The notes under the pieces were generated by a model that was not told where the DNA came from, made no database searches, and saw only the letters and a program-made list of their open reading frames with translations. The position numbers were made by a program, and so were the translations under genes. A stretch of 64,000 nt of DNA from Trichosphaerium sp. ATCC 40318 (taxonomy: Eukaryota; Discosea; Flabellinia; Trichosidae), in assembly GCA_038496445.1 (NCBI GenBank), contig JALMLS010000631.1, forward strand, positions 1 to 64,000, in the 5' to 3' direction. Below are positions 22,891 to 35,909 of this stretch, piece by piece (position 1 is the stretch's first letter; each line of letters opens with the position of its first letter).

Positions 22891-24604
22891 ATGCACCTTA
22901 CTACCGCTAACAGTCCAGTAAATCGATTTCGCATCACGTACCAGGGTTCAGAATTGGTGGAGCAATACACCCGCGCAGGTTCGTTTTATTCATTACAAAC
23001 GAAGTTGACCTCTATTAGGCCAACTTGCAGACTGCCACGTAGTTGTTAAAAACCACGCCTTTACTATCTCTGCTTGTATTCCTGATGATTTTCCTGCCGC
23101 TATTTTGCATACTGCAAGTATTAATGTCGTTCTGGTTTATGAAGAAGACACAAACAGGGCCGTGCCGGGTGTTAAAACGTCTCCGCTTGAAACTTCATCA
23201 ACTGCAAACCTTGACCTCAGACGAGTTACCGTGGAAACCAAAATTAAGGTACATAATTTTTTCTTGCTAATCTCCCCTGTCGGTACCTTGTGGAGGTTGT
23301 TGATGGGAACAACTTCAGCCTTCACGATTTTGGCTTTGGCTGCTTTAATAATTATTTGGTGGCATACGATAATGATACTGGCATTGATAATGGCGATTTG
23401 GTCCTTAATAAGCAGCCACAGAGACTTTCTGCCTGTTCCCCGTAAAATAAATGGTATTACACCAACCCCAATTTATGAATCTTTTTTTCGTCCCCACACG
23501 TTATTCTTTTTTTTTTTTCTTCGTTCGATGATCTCACATGACAAAGGTACTCACTTCTCAACACGAAGGAGCGCGATTTCGCGTCCGAATCCGTCTACTA
23601 AACCCATCAACTCTAGCTCTAGTGCATCCTTGTTTGGAGGTATTCTCTGCGCCAATACGCGTAGTTTCAAAGAGGGATCAATTGCGTAATCGTGGGCAAG
23701 CAAAGACGTCTACAAAGCGTGGGATCAAGCGTGGCTCAACATCAAAAAATGCTCAAACCGAGCGCATTGAAAAACTGCTCGCGAAACAATTCCAAATGTA
23801 CAACGACCTATTGCAGGAGAAACACGCTGCCCACCAGCACACGATCAACTTGCTCACGCAACGCATAGCCCTCGTAGAGAAAAAACATACCAACGCACTG
23901 GTACACATTCATTTTTCTCTTCTTTTTCTTTCTTGAAATCCTTCAATTCCAGTTTGTAAAAAGCTGGCGGGAAAAACTAGTTTACCGCGCTTTGTAAAAT
24001 CGTACGAGTTTCTCACGCTTTAATAGGAGCTACCTGGAGACGGTTGGGGTAAGGACGACGAACATTCAACAACATCATTGCCTTCATCACCAGCCGAGGC
24101 TCACACGCCAGATTCGCCATATTTGAACCCTTGTGCGCCAAAACAAGAAGCACCTACCAAACTCAATTTGTCCGGTGCTGTGAACTCTGCGCTTCAGGCC
24201 TTTTATGATACAAATATTGATGATAGACCTACAAAACTAAGAAAGGTTATAAGCCAGGCTGATGGTGAAACAATATTGAAACTTAGTACGTCTCAACCGT
24301 TTTTTTTGTTTTTTTTGGCGTCTCAGTGAACTAAGTTTTGTGTTCCAGGTGAATTTGCTAGGGTGTTATATTCGGCTTGCGACACAGGCGCCAGATTTTC
24401 TACACAACAAACGACTACGCCACAGTCAACAGATTACACAAAAGCAGGAGTACGTTGTATTTATTTTGTGAAGCGCAACTAAAAAACGTGAAAACTTATC
24501 GTCTGTTTTAGGAGGACTTCTGTAATTCTGTTTTGACTTCAGAAGTTACTAATGTCACTTTTCCTGTACTAACGGATCCACCGTTGTTCCAAGATCTCTT
24601 TTAA
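22891..24604 (+). CDS. Possible Ig-fold DNA-binding regulator with coiled coil
   Basis: The exon chain starts with MHLTTANSPVNRFRITYQG and encodes a beta-rich module containing CHVVVKNHAFTISACIPDDF and LRRVTVETKIK. Next come an FSLHDFGFG segment, then SQHEGARFRVRIRLLN and SAPIRVVSKRDQLRN, followed by a basic stretch (TSTKRGIKRGSTSK) and a coiled coil (LLAKQFQMYNDLLQEKH). The C-terminal half is low complexity and ends LTDPPLFQDLF. The 'FRVRI...SAPIRVVSK' block and the following basic run look like the end of Ig-like DNA-binding domains of the Rel/p53-like type. That assignment is my inference and the family is not firmly recognised. A 45-bp intron (about 23980-24026) precedes the LPGDGWG exon. 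It converges with the homeobox gene. Confidence 0.6.
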
Positions 24605-24906
24605 ATTGTAAAGAGGAAAACCCAACCAATGAGGCTTAAATAGCTCTTTTTGAACGCAACTGTACAATTGTAAATAAAATAATGCGTATTTCTATCAACC
24701 GTTGCTCGTTTTTCTCGTGGCGCACGTGACTTGTTATAGACTACACCATCACCTTTTCGCCGTTTCTATTCGAACGAACATTATGATGCCTTTCTAGCTG
24801 CGAAACAACCATAACAACAATAAATCAAAATACAGATTTTTATTTTACAAAACACAATGACATTTTTCGTTTGATTGAAAACGATCTACGTTAACTGGTA
24901 AGCCTG

Positions 24907-26194
24907 TTAGTTCCTTTTACCTTTTGATACTCTTCGGCGCTTGCTCTTTCTTGTACATTTCGTATCTGATTTCGTACTTGATGGACTAACATCTCCTATT
25001 TTACGCTTGTACCTGATTCTCTTGTTGCCGAACCAGTTCTAAACAAAATCTCAGATGGAGTTATTGTGATTTTTTTCGCGTACGTTAATTTGTTGAGTTG
25101 TCAACTCGCATTTCTTAGCGAGGTCGTTTTTTTGTTCTTCAGTAGGGTATGGCGAACTTAAGTGAGCGAAAAACCACGCTTCGAGGATACCAGTCGCTCT
25201 TTTTGAGAGTGTTTGGCGTTTTCTTTTTGGTTGATTGTATTGCTTCTATTGTTGAACATTAGTATCACGTGAACTTAGCTATTTCCTTACCTGTATCATT
25301 GATACAGTTTTACAAACGAACTCATAAAGAGCTTTTTTGGCATAGTTAAAGCGATGATCGATCGCTTGAATCTTGGCATTAACTTCTTGTTGAGAAACTG
25401 TGCGGAACTGTGACTGTTGAAAAAAAAGTTACAAATAGTTTTTCACGTGGTGAACGAAAAGTTCGTTTATCGTACTTGTTCTCCGAGTATTCCAGTAAGC
25501 CTGTCTATGTACGATGTGCGCACTTGATTTATTTTATCCTGCTCTAGCCGATACCTTGAAAAAGTTTCAAATCAGTTGAAGTTTTTAACACTCTTTTGGC
25601 GAACCTTTCTTTTAGGAGGTTTAGTTTTCTAGCAAACTCATCTCTTTTGGCGTCTCTTGGTCTCTTTTGAAATGCCGCAGGGGTTAAAGCGTGCTTCTTG
25701 AGGAAGTCGTTGAGATCATACGTCTTCAATAGAAAATATCAGCGTGTCAAAAAGGTAGTTACAAAAAAAAAAAAGGATGCCTACCTCAGAGCTGTTTTCG
25801 GCGTTGTTAACTCTGGAGTAGTCAATAGAGAGCACTTGTTGTATAGCCGTATGAAACTGTCGGAGTAGGCCTTCTTGTTTTAATACACTAGTTTTGGCTC
25901 TTTCAAGAGATTCTTTGTTTCGGTAGTCTGTTCACGTGTTAGAGATAGAACCACGAGTAGATACAAAAACGTGGCGTCAGGCCAAAAACAAAACACAAAA
26001 AGAAAAGCAGTTTTTGCTTCTTGATTGAGTAACAACAAAAAAAAATGCTGTGTGCCTCGGAAGTGTACTGCAATTTTGGCGTCTACAGTAGTTGGGTTTG
26101 GTGTCGATTTGGCCCTTTGTTCCCCTGAGCTCGTGGCCAAGGTATCTTGGCTTTGTTTGCTAGCAACTGTATCGTCAACGTTTGGTAGAGTCAT
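24907..26194 (-). CDS. PBX/extradenticle-class (PBC) TALE homeobox protein
   Basis: The last two exons encode a full TALE homeodomain: RKRQTLSKRATGILEAWFF, the three-residue TALE loop in AHLSSPYPTEEQ, then LAKKCELTTQQIN and the recognition helix NWFGNKRIRYKR. GNKRIRYKR is the hallmark of PBX/Exd. Upstream exons align with the PBC-B region of PBX: YRLEQDKINQVRTSYIDRL, then LGEQSQFRTVSQQEV, IDHRFNYAKKAL and CKTVSMIQ, matching the LREQ-S..R-.S..E pattern of animal PBX. Further upstream are TYDLNDFLKKH and QFHTAIQQVLSIDYSR. The C-terminal tail is basic. It should act as a nuclear DNA-binding protein, in animals a partner of other homeodomains. The first exon (ATG at 26194) and its splice to the next exon are uncertain. 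Confidence 0.85.
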
Positions 26195-26476
26195 TCTTGA
26201 GTGGTGTAGCCGTGGTACAATTGAGATTAAAAAAACGTATGGAAATGCCATGACCAGGTCTTGGTGAAATTTCGCACGTGATTTTTCCTGTCCACAAATA
26301 CTGTGATAAATGGACTCACAAGTTGTATGGCAAAGTGATATGGTGTTCGTAACGTTCACAAGCTTCTTTTTTGTTGTAGTAAGCGTAAAACAAGCGCCAA
26401 TTGAAAGCCCTTTTCAAAAATTACGAATTAACTTAGTGCTCTTTAAGTACCGTAACAACAAACAAGCGTGACACAA
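26195..26476. promoter_or_regulatory. Divergent promoter region between homeobox and GH9 genes
   Basis: About 280 bp lie between the proposed homeobox start and the GH9 start. The sequence contains a CACGTG hexamer near 26274. The homeobox first exon is uncertain, so part of this region could be 5' exon. Confidence 0.35.
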
Positions 26477-29297
<2,821 letters not shown>

Positions 29298-30104
29298 ACT
29301 CTTTCTTTAAAACGAGGAAGTGGTAGAGTAAAGTTTTATTAGTTACTACTGTTTCTTGAGTTACTGTAGCAACATGACTTTTTTTCAATAAGTTCTGAAG
29401 AAGTCACTTATACTGTAACTTCATAAGCACTCCAAACAGTTGCGTGGTTTACCTCCTTATCTACTTATACTCTACATAGAACGATTTATCTAGTTTACTT
29501 AGAGCCTTACATTCACTACCGGGCGTAGCTATCATTGGATTTCATAGTATACCAATACAAAGATCTTCTTGTACGTTAACGCAAATCAAAGCAGCAAAGA
29601 GGTTTTTGCCGTTACTGTACACGGTTACTTTTTTCAAATAGACCGGAAAATTATTGATGACGCCTATATAAAGCCATTCGCTGCATATTTCGTCATATCA
29701 AATAGGGATTAACTCAAAACCTGAATCACTAATAAATTTACAAATTCATTCACATCTATTACGATGATATTCATGTCTCTCAGTGCGTAACATCGGTAGA
29801 ACAGCGTCCACACGTTCATAATACTCTAATATCACTGTAGAATAAAGTTTGTCAGCCAAAAGGAAAAGACTATTCAATAGTGAAGAACGTTGGTTTTATC
29901 TTCATTTCAACTGTTTTCATTATTGAATAATAACGGATTTATTAGATATTTAACCTGAATACTGGTCACATACACGTTTTTTCTGGTATTTGGACTTTCA
30001 AAACTGTGACGTTTTGTTTTTAGCTTTTAGTCACGTGATTTTGTAATAATATCTCATTTAAGCCACGACTTCTACGAACACAACAGCTCGTGATTCTACC
30101 GATA
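29298..30104. other. Intergenic region, no supported gene
   Basis: About 800 bp of AT-rich sequence follow the GH9 gene. A TATA-like block (GCCTATATAAAG near 29660-29673) and a TCACGTGATT site (30031-30040) are visible, perhaps belonging to the promoter of the small gene that follows. No ORF with a recognisable product. Confidence 0.4.
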
Positions 30105-30645
30105 ATGGCAGTTTACTTGTTCTTTAAACACGTAGACCAGGAAGATTTAACGAAAAAACCACATCAATCTTTTTCGATAGATTTCAAAGAGTGGGCTGAA
30201 GGCACTGGTCTTGGATCTAAAACTAGCATTGGAGGACCAGAGAAAAAGGCTACATTTGATTTAGTCACGCTGAAGTGGATTATTTCATACTTAGATGGCA
30301 GTACTTTGGTACATGATAGCATAAGAGATGAACTAGATTTTTGGACCGGCACTGACAACAGAAGGGCTATCATTATTTACGACAAGAATTGCTGCGGTTA
30401 CAACGTCAATAACCCAGCAGTTGTTAATTTTGAAGAGGACGATGGAACTTGTACGTTTGCGCAAAACTACACTAAACACAGTACTGGTTTTTTTTCGCTA
30501 ACCGTTTTTTTGTTTAGCCGTTGTACAGTCAAACTTCATAACATACACAACGTGGCTAGCATGGGGAGGTGAATTTAAGGCTGAGATTATCCCAGTTCTG
30601 GAAACCACTTGCAATCACTTGGGTTGGCAGTACCCACCGTGCTAG
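30105..30645 (+). CDS. Small Cys-containing protein, function unknown
   Basis: Two exons encode about 155 residues from MAVYLFFKHVDQ. The first exon contains FKEWAEGTGLGSKTSIGGP and DELDFWTGTDNRRA, then YDKNCCGYNV and FEEDDGT. The second, after an intron that starts GTACG, encodes NFITYTTWLAWGGEFKAEII and ends HLGWQYPPC. The Cys, Trp and Gly content suggests a compact globular domain. I do not recognise it. No clear signal peptide is visible, though an upstream exon may be missing. Start and splice are inferred. Confidence 0.55.
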
Positions 30646-31640
30646 AAAAGTAAAAACAAAATTTTATAACTTACAAGTGTACACCATTAGATAAAGGGTT
30701 TTTTTTATTTCTGGGGCTTTATATTCGTGCGAACGCACGTGTAATCATCTTTATATGATTTGATTTAAAAAAAATAACATTTGGGATAAATACGAAAATC
30801 ATAAAATAACACGTGACGTTGTTTTTTGTTTGGGAATGTGCATGATGACTTTTTGAGGTTTGTTTTTAGGCAACAGTGATTCGTAAATAGCTTCGTTTCC
30901 CGTTTTGGTTTCTTAGTTGTGGGAAAATTACTATTGGGTCATAAGAGATGTTTAGATACAATATCTAGATAATCTAGATAATTTCGCCAAAACTAGATAA
31001 TTCACAAGTATCTAGATATTTTAACACGTGTTTTCAAAAGCCACTTCCTATGGTACAACGTGGTATTTGAAACCATATGAAGGTGCCTTATTTTCGAATA
31101 TCTAGATAATTTTTAGTATCCAGATAATCTATATATTTTTCGCAAGACTAGATATTTCACAAATATCTAGATAATGTAAAATATCTAAACATCTCTATAA
31201 ATGACGCTATTAGGCGTTACTTTATCCACGCTACAATCTTATTACAAACAAAACTAAGAACAAAGTTCTACTTAATCAAAAAACAAACGTGTTCAGAAAA
31301 TAACCGTATCGAAGTAGAAAAAGACTTACTCTGTTTGTCTTAGTTGTGAACAGTACCGATTATAGAGATTAAGGGGGTTTGGCGCAAGTACATGAAAATT
31401 ATAGTTACCAACAAATGACTTGTAAACGTATGTTGAAGAAATGTGAGAAAACGTTGCCGCATTGTAGCTACCTTTACAAAAAAAAAACTATCTGATTTAT
31501 TCGTGGAGTTTGATCACCAAAATAACAAACCACATAAAAATGGAGAGTATTGCAATCCTATCTTAATCTTCCCTAACACATACAGTTAATAAATACAAAA
31601 AAAAGAGAAGGAAAATCCTTACTAAAAACCAAAAACAACT
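30646..31640. other. Intergenic region containing a short TIR element
   Basis: About 1 kb lies between the small orphan gene and the carboxypeptidase-like gene, both of which end or begin outside it. Apart from the TIR element at 30944-31196, the stretch is AT-rich with no ORF I can support. Confidence 0.5.
30944..31196. mobile_element. MITE-like element, TATCTAGATA-palindrome family
   Basis: A 253-bp segment is bounded by the perfect 15-bp inverted repeat AGAGATGTTTAGATA (30944-30958) and its reverse complement (31182-31196). ATA flanks both sides, a possible short target duplication. Inside, the decamer TATCTAGATA and close variants occur about seven times in both arms. The organisation repeats that of the two larger element families in the window but with a different palindrome. 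It has no coding capacity. Confidence 0.7.
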
Positions 31641-34600
31641 TCACATAAAAAAATCGTACAGTGGTACATTTTCGTCCTCATTAAGTGGCACAATATCGTA
31701 TTCCTCAAAATCTATCTCTGTATCATCTCCACCAATACCGACTGTATTTTTCATAAAGTTTCTAAACCTTCAAAAGAAATAAGTCACGTGCTCTATAGCC
31801 GCATAAAAAATGTTGATTTTATAAAGTAGATGCTTTTCATACCTTTCGCTCATTTTGTATGCCACAGCTACAGCAACAATTATTGCAATGAGAATAACAG
31901 CGATGAATGATGTAGTGAAAATAAATATTTGACGCCCAGAGTAGACAGCAGTTGGCACAATTTGACTTGAAGGCTCTAGTGTTGCAGTAGGACTAACAGT
32001 AGTACTAACAGCAGGACTACTAAATGCCACAGGTTGGACTGTGGTAGGCGGGACGCCTCCAGAGGTAGGAGTTCCTGTCTGAGCACAACTGAGAAGAATT
32101 TCACAATTGAAAGACTCCGGACACTGGTTTTGAAAAGTATCCATGGTGTTTATATACATCTGGATACAAATAGTTAGCTGAATGGGTTTCTTCCGAGGAT
32201 TATACCTGTATAGCGGCTACATTGCTTGGTTTAAAGCATGACGGTGGTAAACAAAAATGAGTGCGAACATAAGCCGTTATTGGTAGGAGCACATTTGTAG
32301 ACTGGACGTGAGCGAAAGCCTAAAATACAAAAGATATTTTGATGAGAAAGAGAAGCAAGAATTGGCGTTCATACGTTACAATAATGACCATTTGCAGATT
32401 CACAGGCGCTTTCGAAACGTTTTTTGTTGTCAGTGCACGATAGTGAGACGTTAGTCTTCCCTGCAACTATAGAGATGACATTGTGTAAGTATGCAATGTT
32501 TCTTACTGAAACAACAACTTACGTGCTTGTGTAATAATCTCTTGTCGTTGTGAGGTTACACAAGTTGTTAACTCTTCTCCATATGTCTTATAGAACGAGT
32601 TATATTGGGTGTTCCAAAGAAAGGAAGGTCTAAACGTACCTGTATTTCATGTTTTAATCCAGCATTATCAATCATTGCACGCAGATTAGTTCCTACAAAG
32701 ATATGTGTGAGTACTTCTATTGTAAAAAAGGATGGCTTACCACAAGGTTCTGTCACGTGAGGAAAGTTAGGATTGGCCGTAGTTGGAGAAACGGGAGAAT
32801 TAGAAGAAGCTATAAATACTTAGTATGAGAATTAATTAAGTTGATTGTACGTGTGAGAATAAAGAACACGCTCACATATGCAGGTGTTGCAGTAGCTGGT
32901 GGCACAGTTAACGTCTTTTCAACAGGTAGATAACCTACACAATTAAATTATACTTAAATAACAAGTTCTATTAAGTACCTTGTGCATCTGCTCTGAGAGT
33001 ATATTCTCCAGGTAGTAGTACCCGAAAGAACTCGCCACTAACTTAAATATTTGTAGTTAAGTATTGTAATGGAATGATTTTTACAAACCTGATGTTTTAG
33101 TTATGTGTGTATTTCCAATTAGTGTCAGAGCAACGTCTTTCATGAATGTCCCATCAGCAGTTCTAACTGTACCTCTGACGCCTCTATAAGCCTACGTAGG
33201 AATATTATTGTGAGCATTGATTTAAAACAAGTGGCATGAGCAGTATACTTACTGTCTCAATGAAATTCAACAGTGACTCCTCATTATCATCGCTAAAAAT
33301 ATAAGTGATGTAGTTGGTCAAATCACCACGTACAGCAGCTGAGGTGGCGTTTGATTACTATCAGTTAACCCTATACTGATGTCCATACAGTCACTCTTGC
33401 GGTACATCCACTAACATTAATGTAAACAAAAATGAGAGTAATGCAAACAGGTACGTCTGAGAAACTATCCGTGACTGGTGCCCAGTTTGCCCCATTTTCC
33501 GTAGTTTTATGTCCCAGAATTTGTTCCGTCATTTTAGGATTCCGTGTGGCATACTCATTGGATATGTATCTGATGTACAATTGTTTGAGTGGAGGTAGTT
33601 AAAGTGCAACTGTACTCACTTGAACATGCTGTCATCAGGAGCTTCATTGTATCTATGATCACCATCTGAACATGTTGGACAATCCATGTATGGATATAAG
33701 ATAATATCACCACTTTTAAAACTTGCAGATAACACATAGTTATGAGTATTCACCTCAAGAAAATGTTACTTCACAAAAAACTTCAAAATCAATTTTTGGG
33801 AGTACCAAGTCAATAATGTGTTGTGTCTCTACTTCACTATTTTGTGACACAAAATTACTTTCCAAGTTCACACCATTTGCATTTCCACTAGTTCCTAAAT
33901 CGAAGCCTTGCTTGACGTAAGCATATCTGACAATACTTTAAGACAGGTTAGTACCATCAGGATTAACAGCTGGAATGATATGAATGTGAGCAGCTCTTAG
34001 AATATCACGGACTCTCTCATCGTCGTCGTAGTCAGCACGTGATACCAAACGCTTAGCGAACTCTACAAGCATTTCTCGGCCCAAATTATCAGTGCCTTAA
34101 AGTACGATTAATTTAATGATTTTTTTGGTTGCTTATCACGTGTACCGTTCAAGTTTGCGACAAATAGAACATAAGGTTTTTGTTTTTTGTCTACTGGATC
34201 ATCAGGTTCAGTGCCTGTTATCTCTATACACCATATATCATTACCATTAACACTCTTACCTGTTATGTGCGTTAGAAAGGGAACAAGGAGTAAGGTAAAC
34301 ATGCCTATGGATTCCAATTTGGTTTGGGATGGGTATCTAGCATTCAATTCAACCAAAGCGGTGTGTATTTCCTCGTTCGTGCGTTGACTATCCTGTTGAG
34401 TGTCAAAAGTTGACTACAAAAGTAGACACTTACTTGATGACGTTTTACAGTTTCCACCTTCCACTTACGCCTCAATGAACGTACAGCGCGTTGTGATGCT
34501 AGTACGTGCACGTATGCTTTGTTCTTATTTAATATTGTAAACGAACGCTTGTTTTGATCAAAAAGTAAGCTCCGATCGTGTTTGGGTGCGTATATTCTGT

Positions 34601-34685
34601 ATTCCCCCAACGGTTGTGTTTTGTAGTGTGAAGTGGAAGCTGAAGCCACAATGGCTGTTATAACCAGCAACAGAAGCGTACGCAT
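31641..34685 (-). CDS. Catalytically dead M14 carboxypeptidase-like type I membrane protein
   Basis: The protein has a signal peptide (MRTLLLLVITAIVASAS), an M14 carboxypeptidase domain of the CPD/N-E type, a transthyretin-like beta domain (YRGVRGTVRTADG...GEYTLRADAQGYLP), a Cys-containing region, a Thr/Pro stalk, one membrane helix (IFIFTTSFIAVILIAIIVAV) and an acidic tail with YDIVPL, a possible YxxPhi sorting signal. The active site is lost: HGNE-type zinc ligands read NGTD, the LNRNFP substrate block reads LESNFV, the LHGG ligand position reads FKSG, and the catalytic Glu in 'ELSC' reads Gly in ISIGLTD. NPDG is kept. It resembles inactive CPD domain III or CPX proteins in principle, so it probably binds rather than cuts. 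About fifteen introns; some joins in the middle are uncertain. Confidence 0.82.
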
Positions 34686-34769
34686 TCACCAAAAATCCCC
34701 TCAAATGTTTGTTTGGGTTTTAAGTCGCCGGTGAACTGCTTCTTAGAGTGTCATTTTTTTACGTTAGCA
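34686..34769. promoter_or_regulatory. 84-bp divergent promoter
   Basis: The start codons of the carboxypeptidase-like gene (minus) and the next membrane protein (plus) are only 84 bp apart. Both genes encode secretory-pathway proteins, so coordinated expression is plausible. No TATA box is evident. Confidence 0.45.
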
Positions 34770-35646
34770 ATGAAGAGCGCGTTGTTGTGTCTGTTGTCAC
34801 TTGTGTTTATCACTGCTGCAGCGATTGTAAATGGACCTGGTACATCAGCGCACGCAACGCTCGTTAAATATTACAGGAACGCCCTACCAGTATCAGATGC
34901 CGCTGCTGAATACAGTTTAACAATGGAACTCAAAAATAGTGGTTTTCATCGCGAACTGCACCTTGAGAGCACTCGCCAATACAAGGAGGGGTGTTTTGTG
35001 CATGTTATTACAGTTTTACCTTCTGCTTTCTTCCTTGATGAAGCAGAAGGAGTATTTGGTGATCCCAACCCAGAGGTACATAATGTGGTGCGTATATAGT
35101 TATAAATTTAAACCTAGACAACAGCTGACAAGGCGGTACTACCAAATATCATCGTACGCACGCTCGCTACAACGTATGTCACCTTTAGGGACCAAAATAA
35201 CACCGAATTTTTTTTGACACATTGCAATCAGTGACACGTACTAAAATTTTGTAAGAGGCTCAGCACAATCTGTGGTGGTGCCAATACACTTTCGCTATTT
35301 TCCTCCTGGAAGTAACAGCAACACTACTATTTCATCACCAATAGTGATAGAGTCGTGCAAAGATTATGACACTCGTACGTTCGAAGTCCAAAACCTTGAA
35401 TTATGTTCTAAAAAAAAAAAAGGTGATATTGACATGTCGTTCGTTGTGCACCCACAAGCCAGAAAAACTTTACAAATACTGTCCTCACAAGCTAAACTAC
35501 TATTCCCAATTAATGACGAAGCTATAACAAAAGTGGTAGCATCAGTGCCAACAGGCGACACTAGTTCTACACTTATCATTAGCGTACTTACGCATGTGAT
35601 AACCATTACTGGAGCTGTTTATTTATTTTTTAAGATTGTTTCTTGA
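34770..35646 (+). CDS. Single-pass secretory-pathway membrane protein, function unknown
   Basis: The start MKSALLCLLSLVFITAAAI is a clear signal peptide. The lumenal part, spread over about four exons, has ATLVKYYRNALPVSDAAAEY, SLTMELKNSG, ADKAVLPNIIVRTLA and TYVTFRDQNN, then VVVPIHFRYFPPG and MSFVVHPQARKTLQIL. It ends with a membrane helix (LIISVLTHVITITGAVYLFF) and only three cytoplasmic residues. The N-terminal region recalls TRAP-beta (SSR2) in length and style, but the rest does not follow that family. I leave it unassigned. The splice around 34940-35100 is not certain. Confidence 0.6.
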
Positions 35647-35909
35647 ATGCTTATTTCCAGCACGACACAATGTACAAAGTGAATGCTTAATATGTAAATA
35701 AAACACTGTAAAGACAACACCACACAGATAAAAATAAGCAAAAAGCGCACTCACGAAGCACTGCCAAATTAGTTTTTTTTGCATTACTTTGCAATCGTTA
35801 GCGGTAGTGCGCTCTTTACAAGATGTCTCGATCACCTTTTGACTGTTTTGGTCATACTTAATAACAACAGTCTTCACCGTTCAGCAATACATAATTTTAC
35901 TTCGTACCT

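Noticed and set aside
26025-26267. 80-codon plus-strand hydrophobic ORF
   Set aside because: It lies antisense to the first exon region of the homeobox gene and starts in an A-rich intron.
34770-35646. TRAP-beta (SSR2)
   Set aside because: Signal peptide and single C-terminal membrane helix fit, but the lumenal sequence and very short cytoplasmic tail do not.
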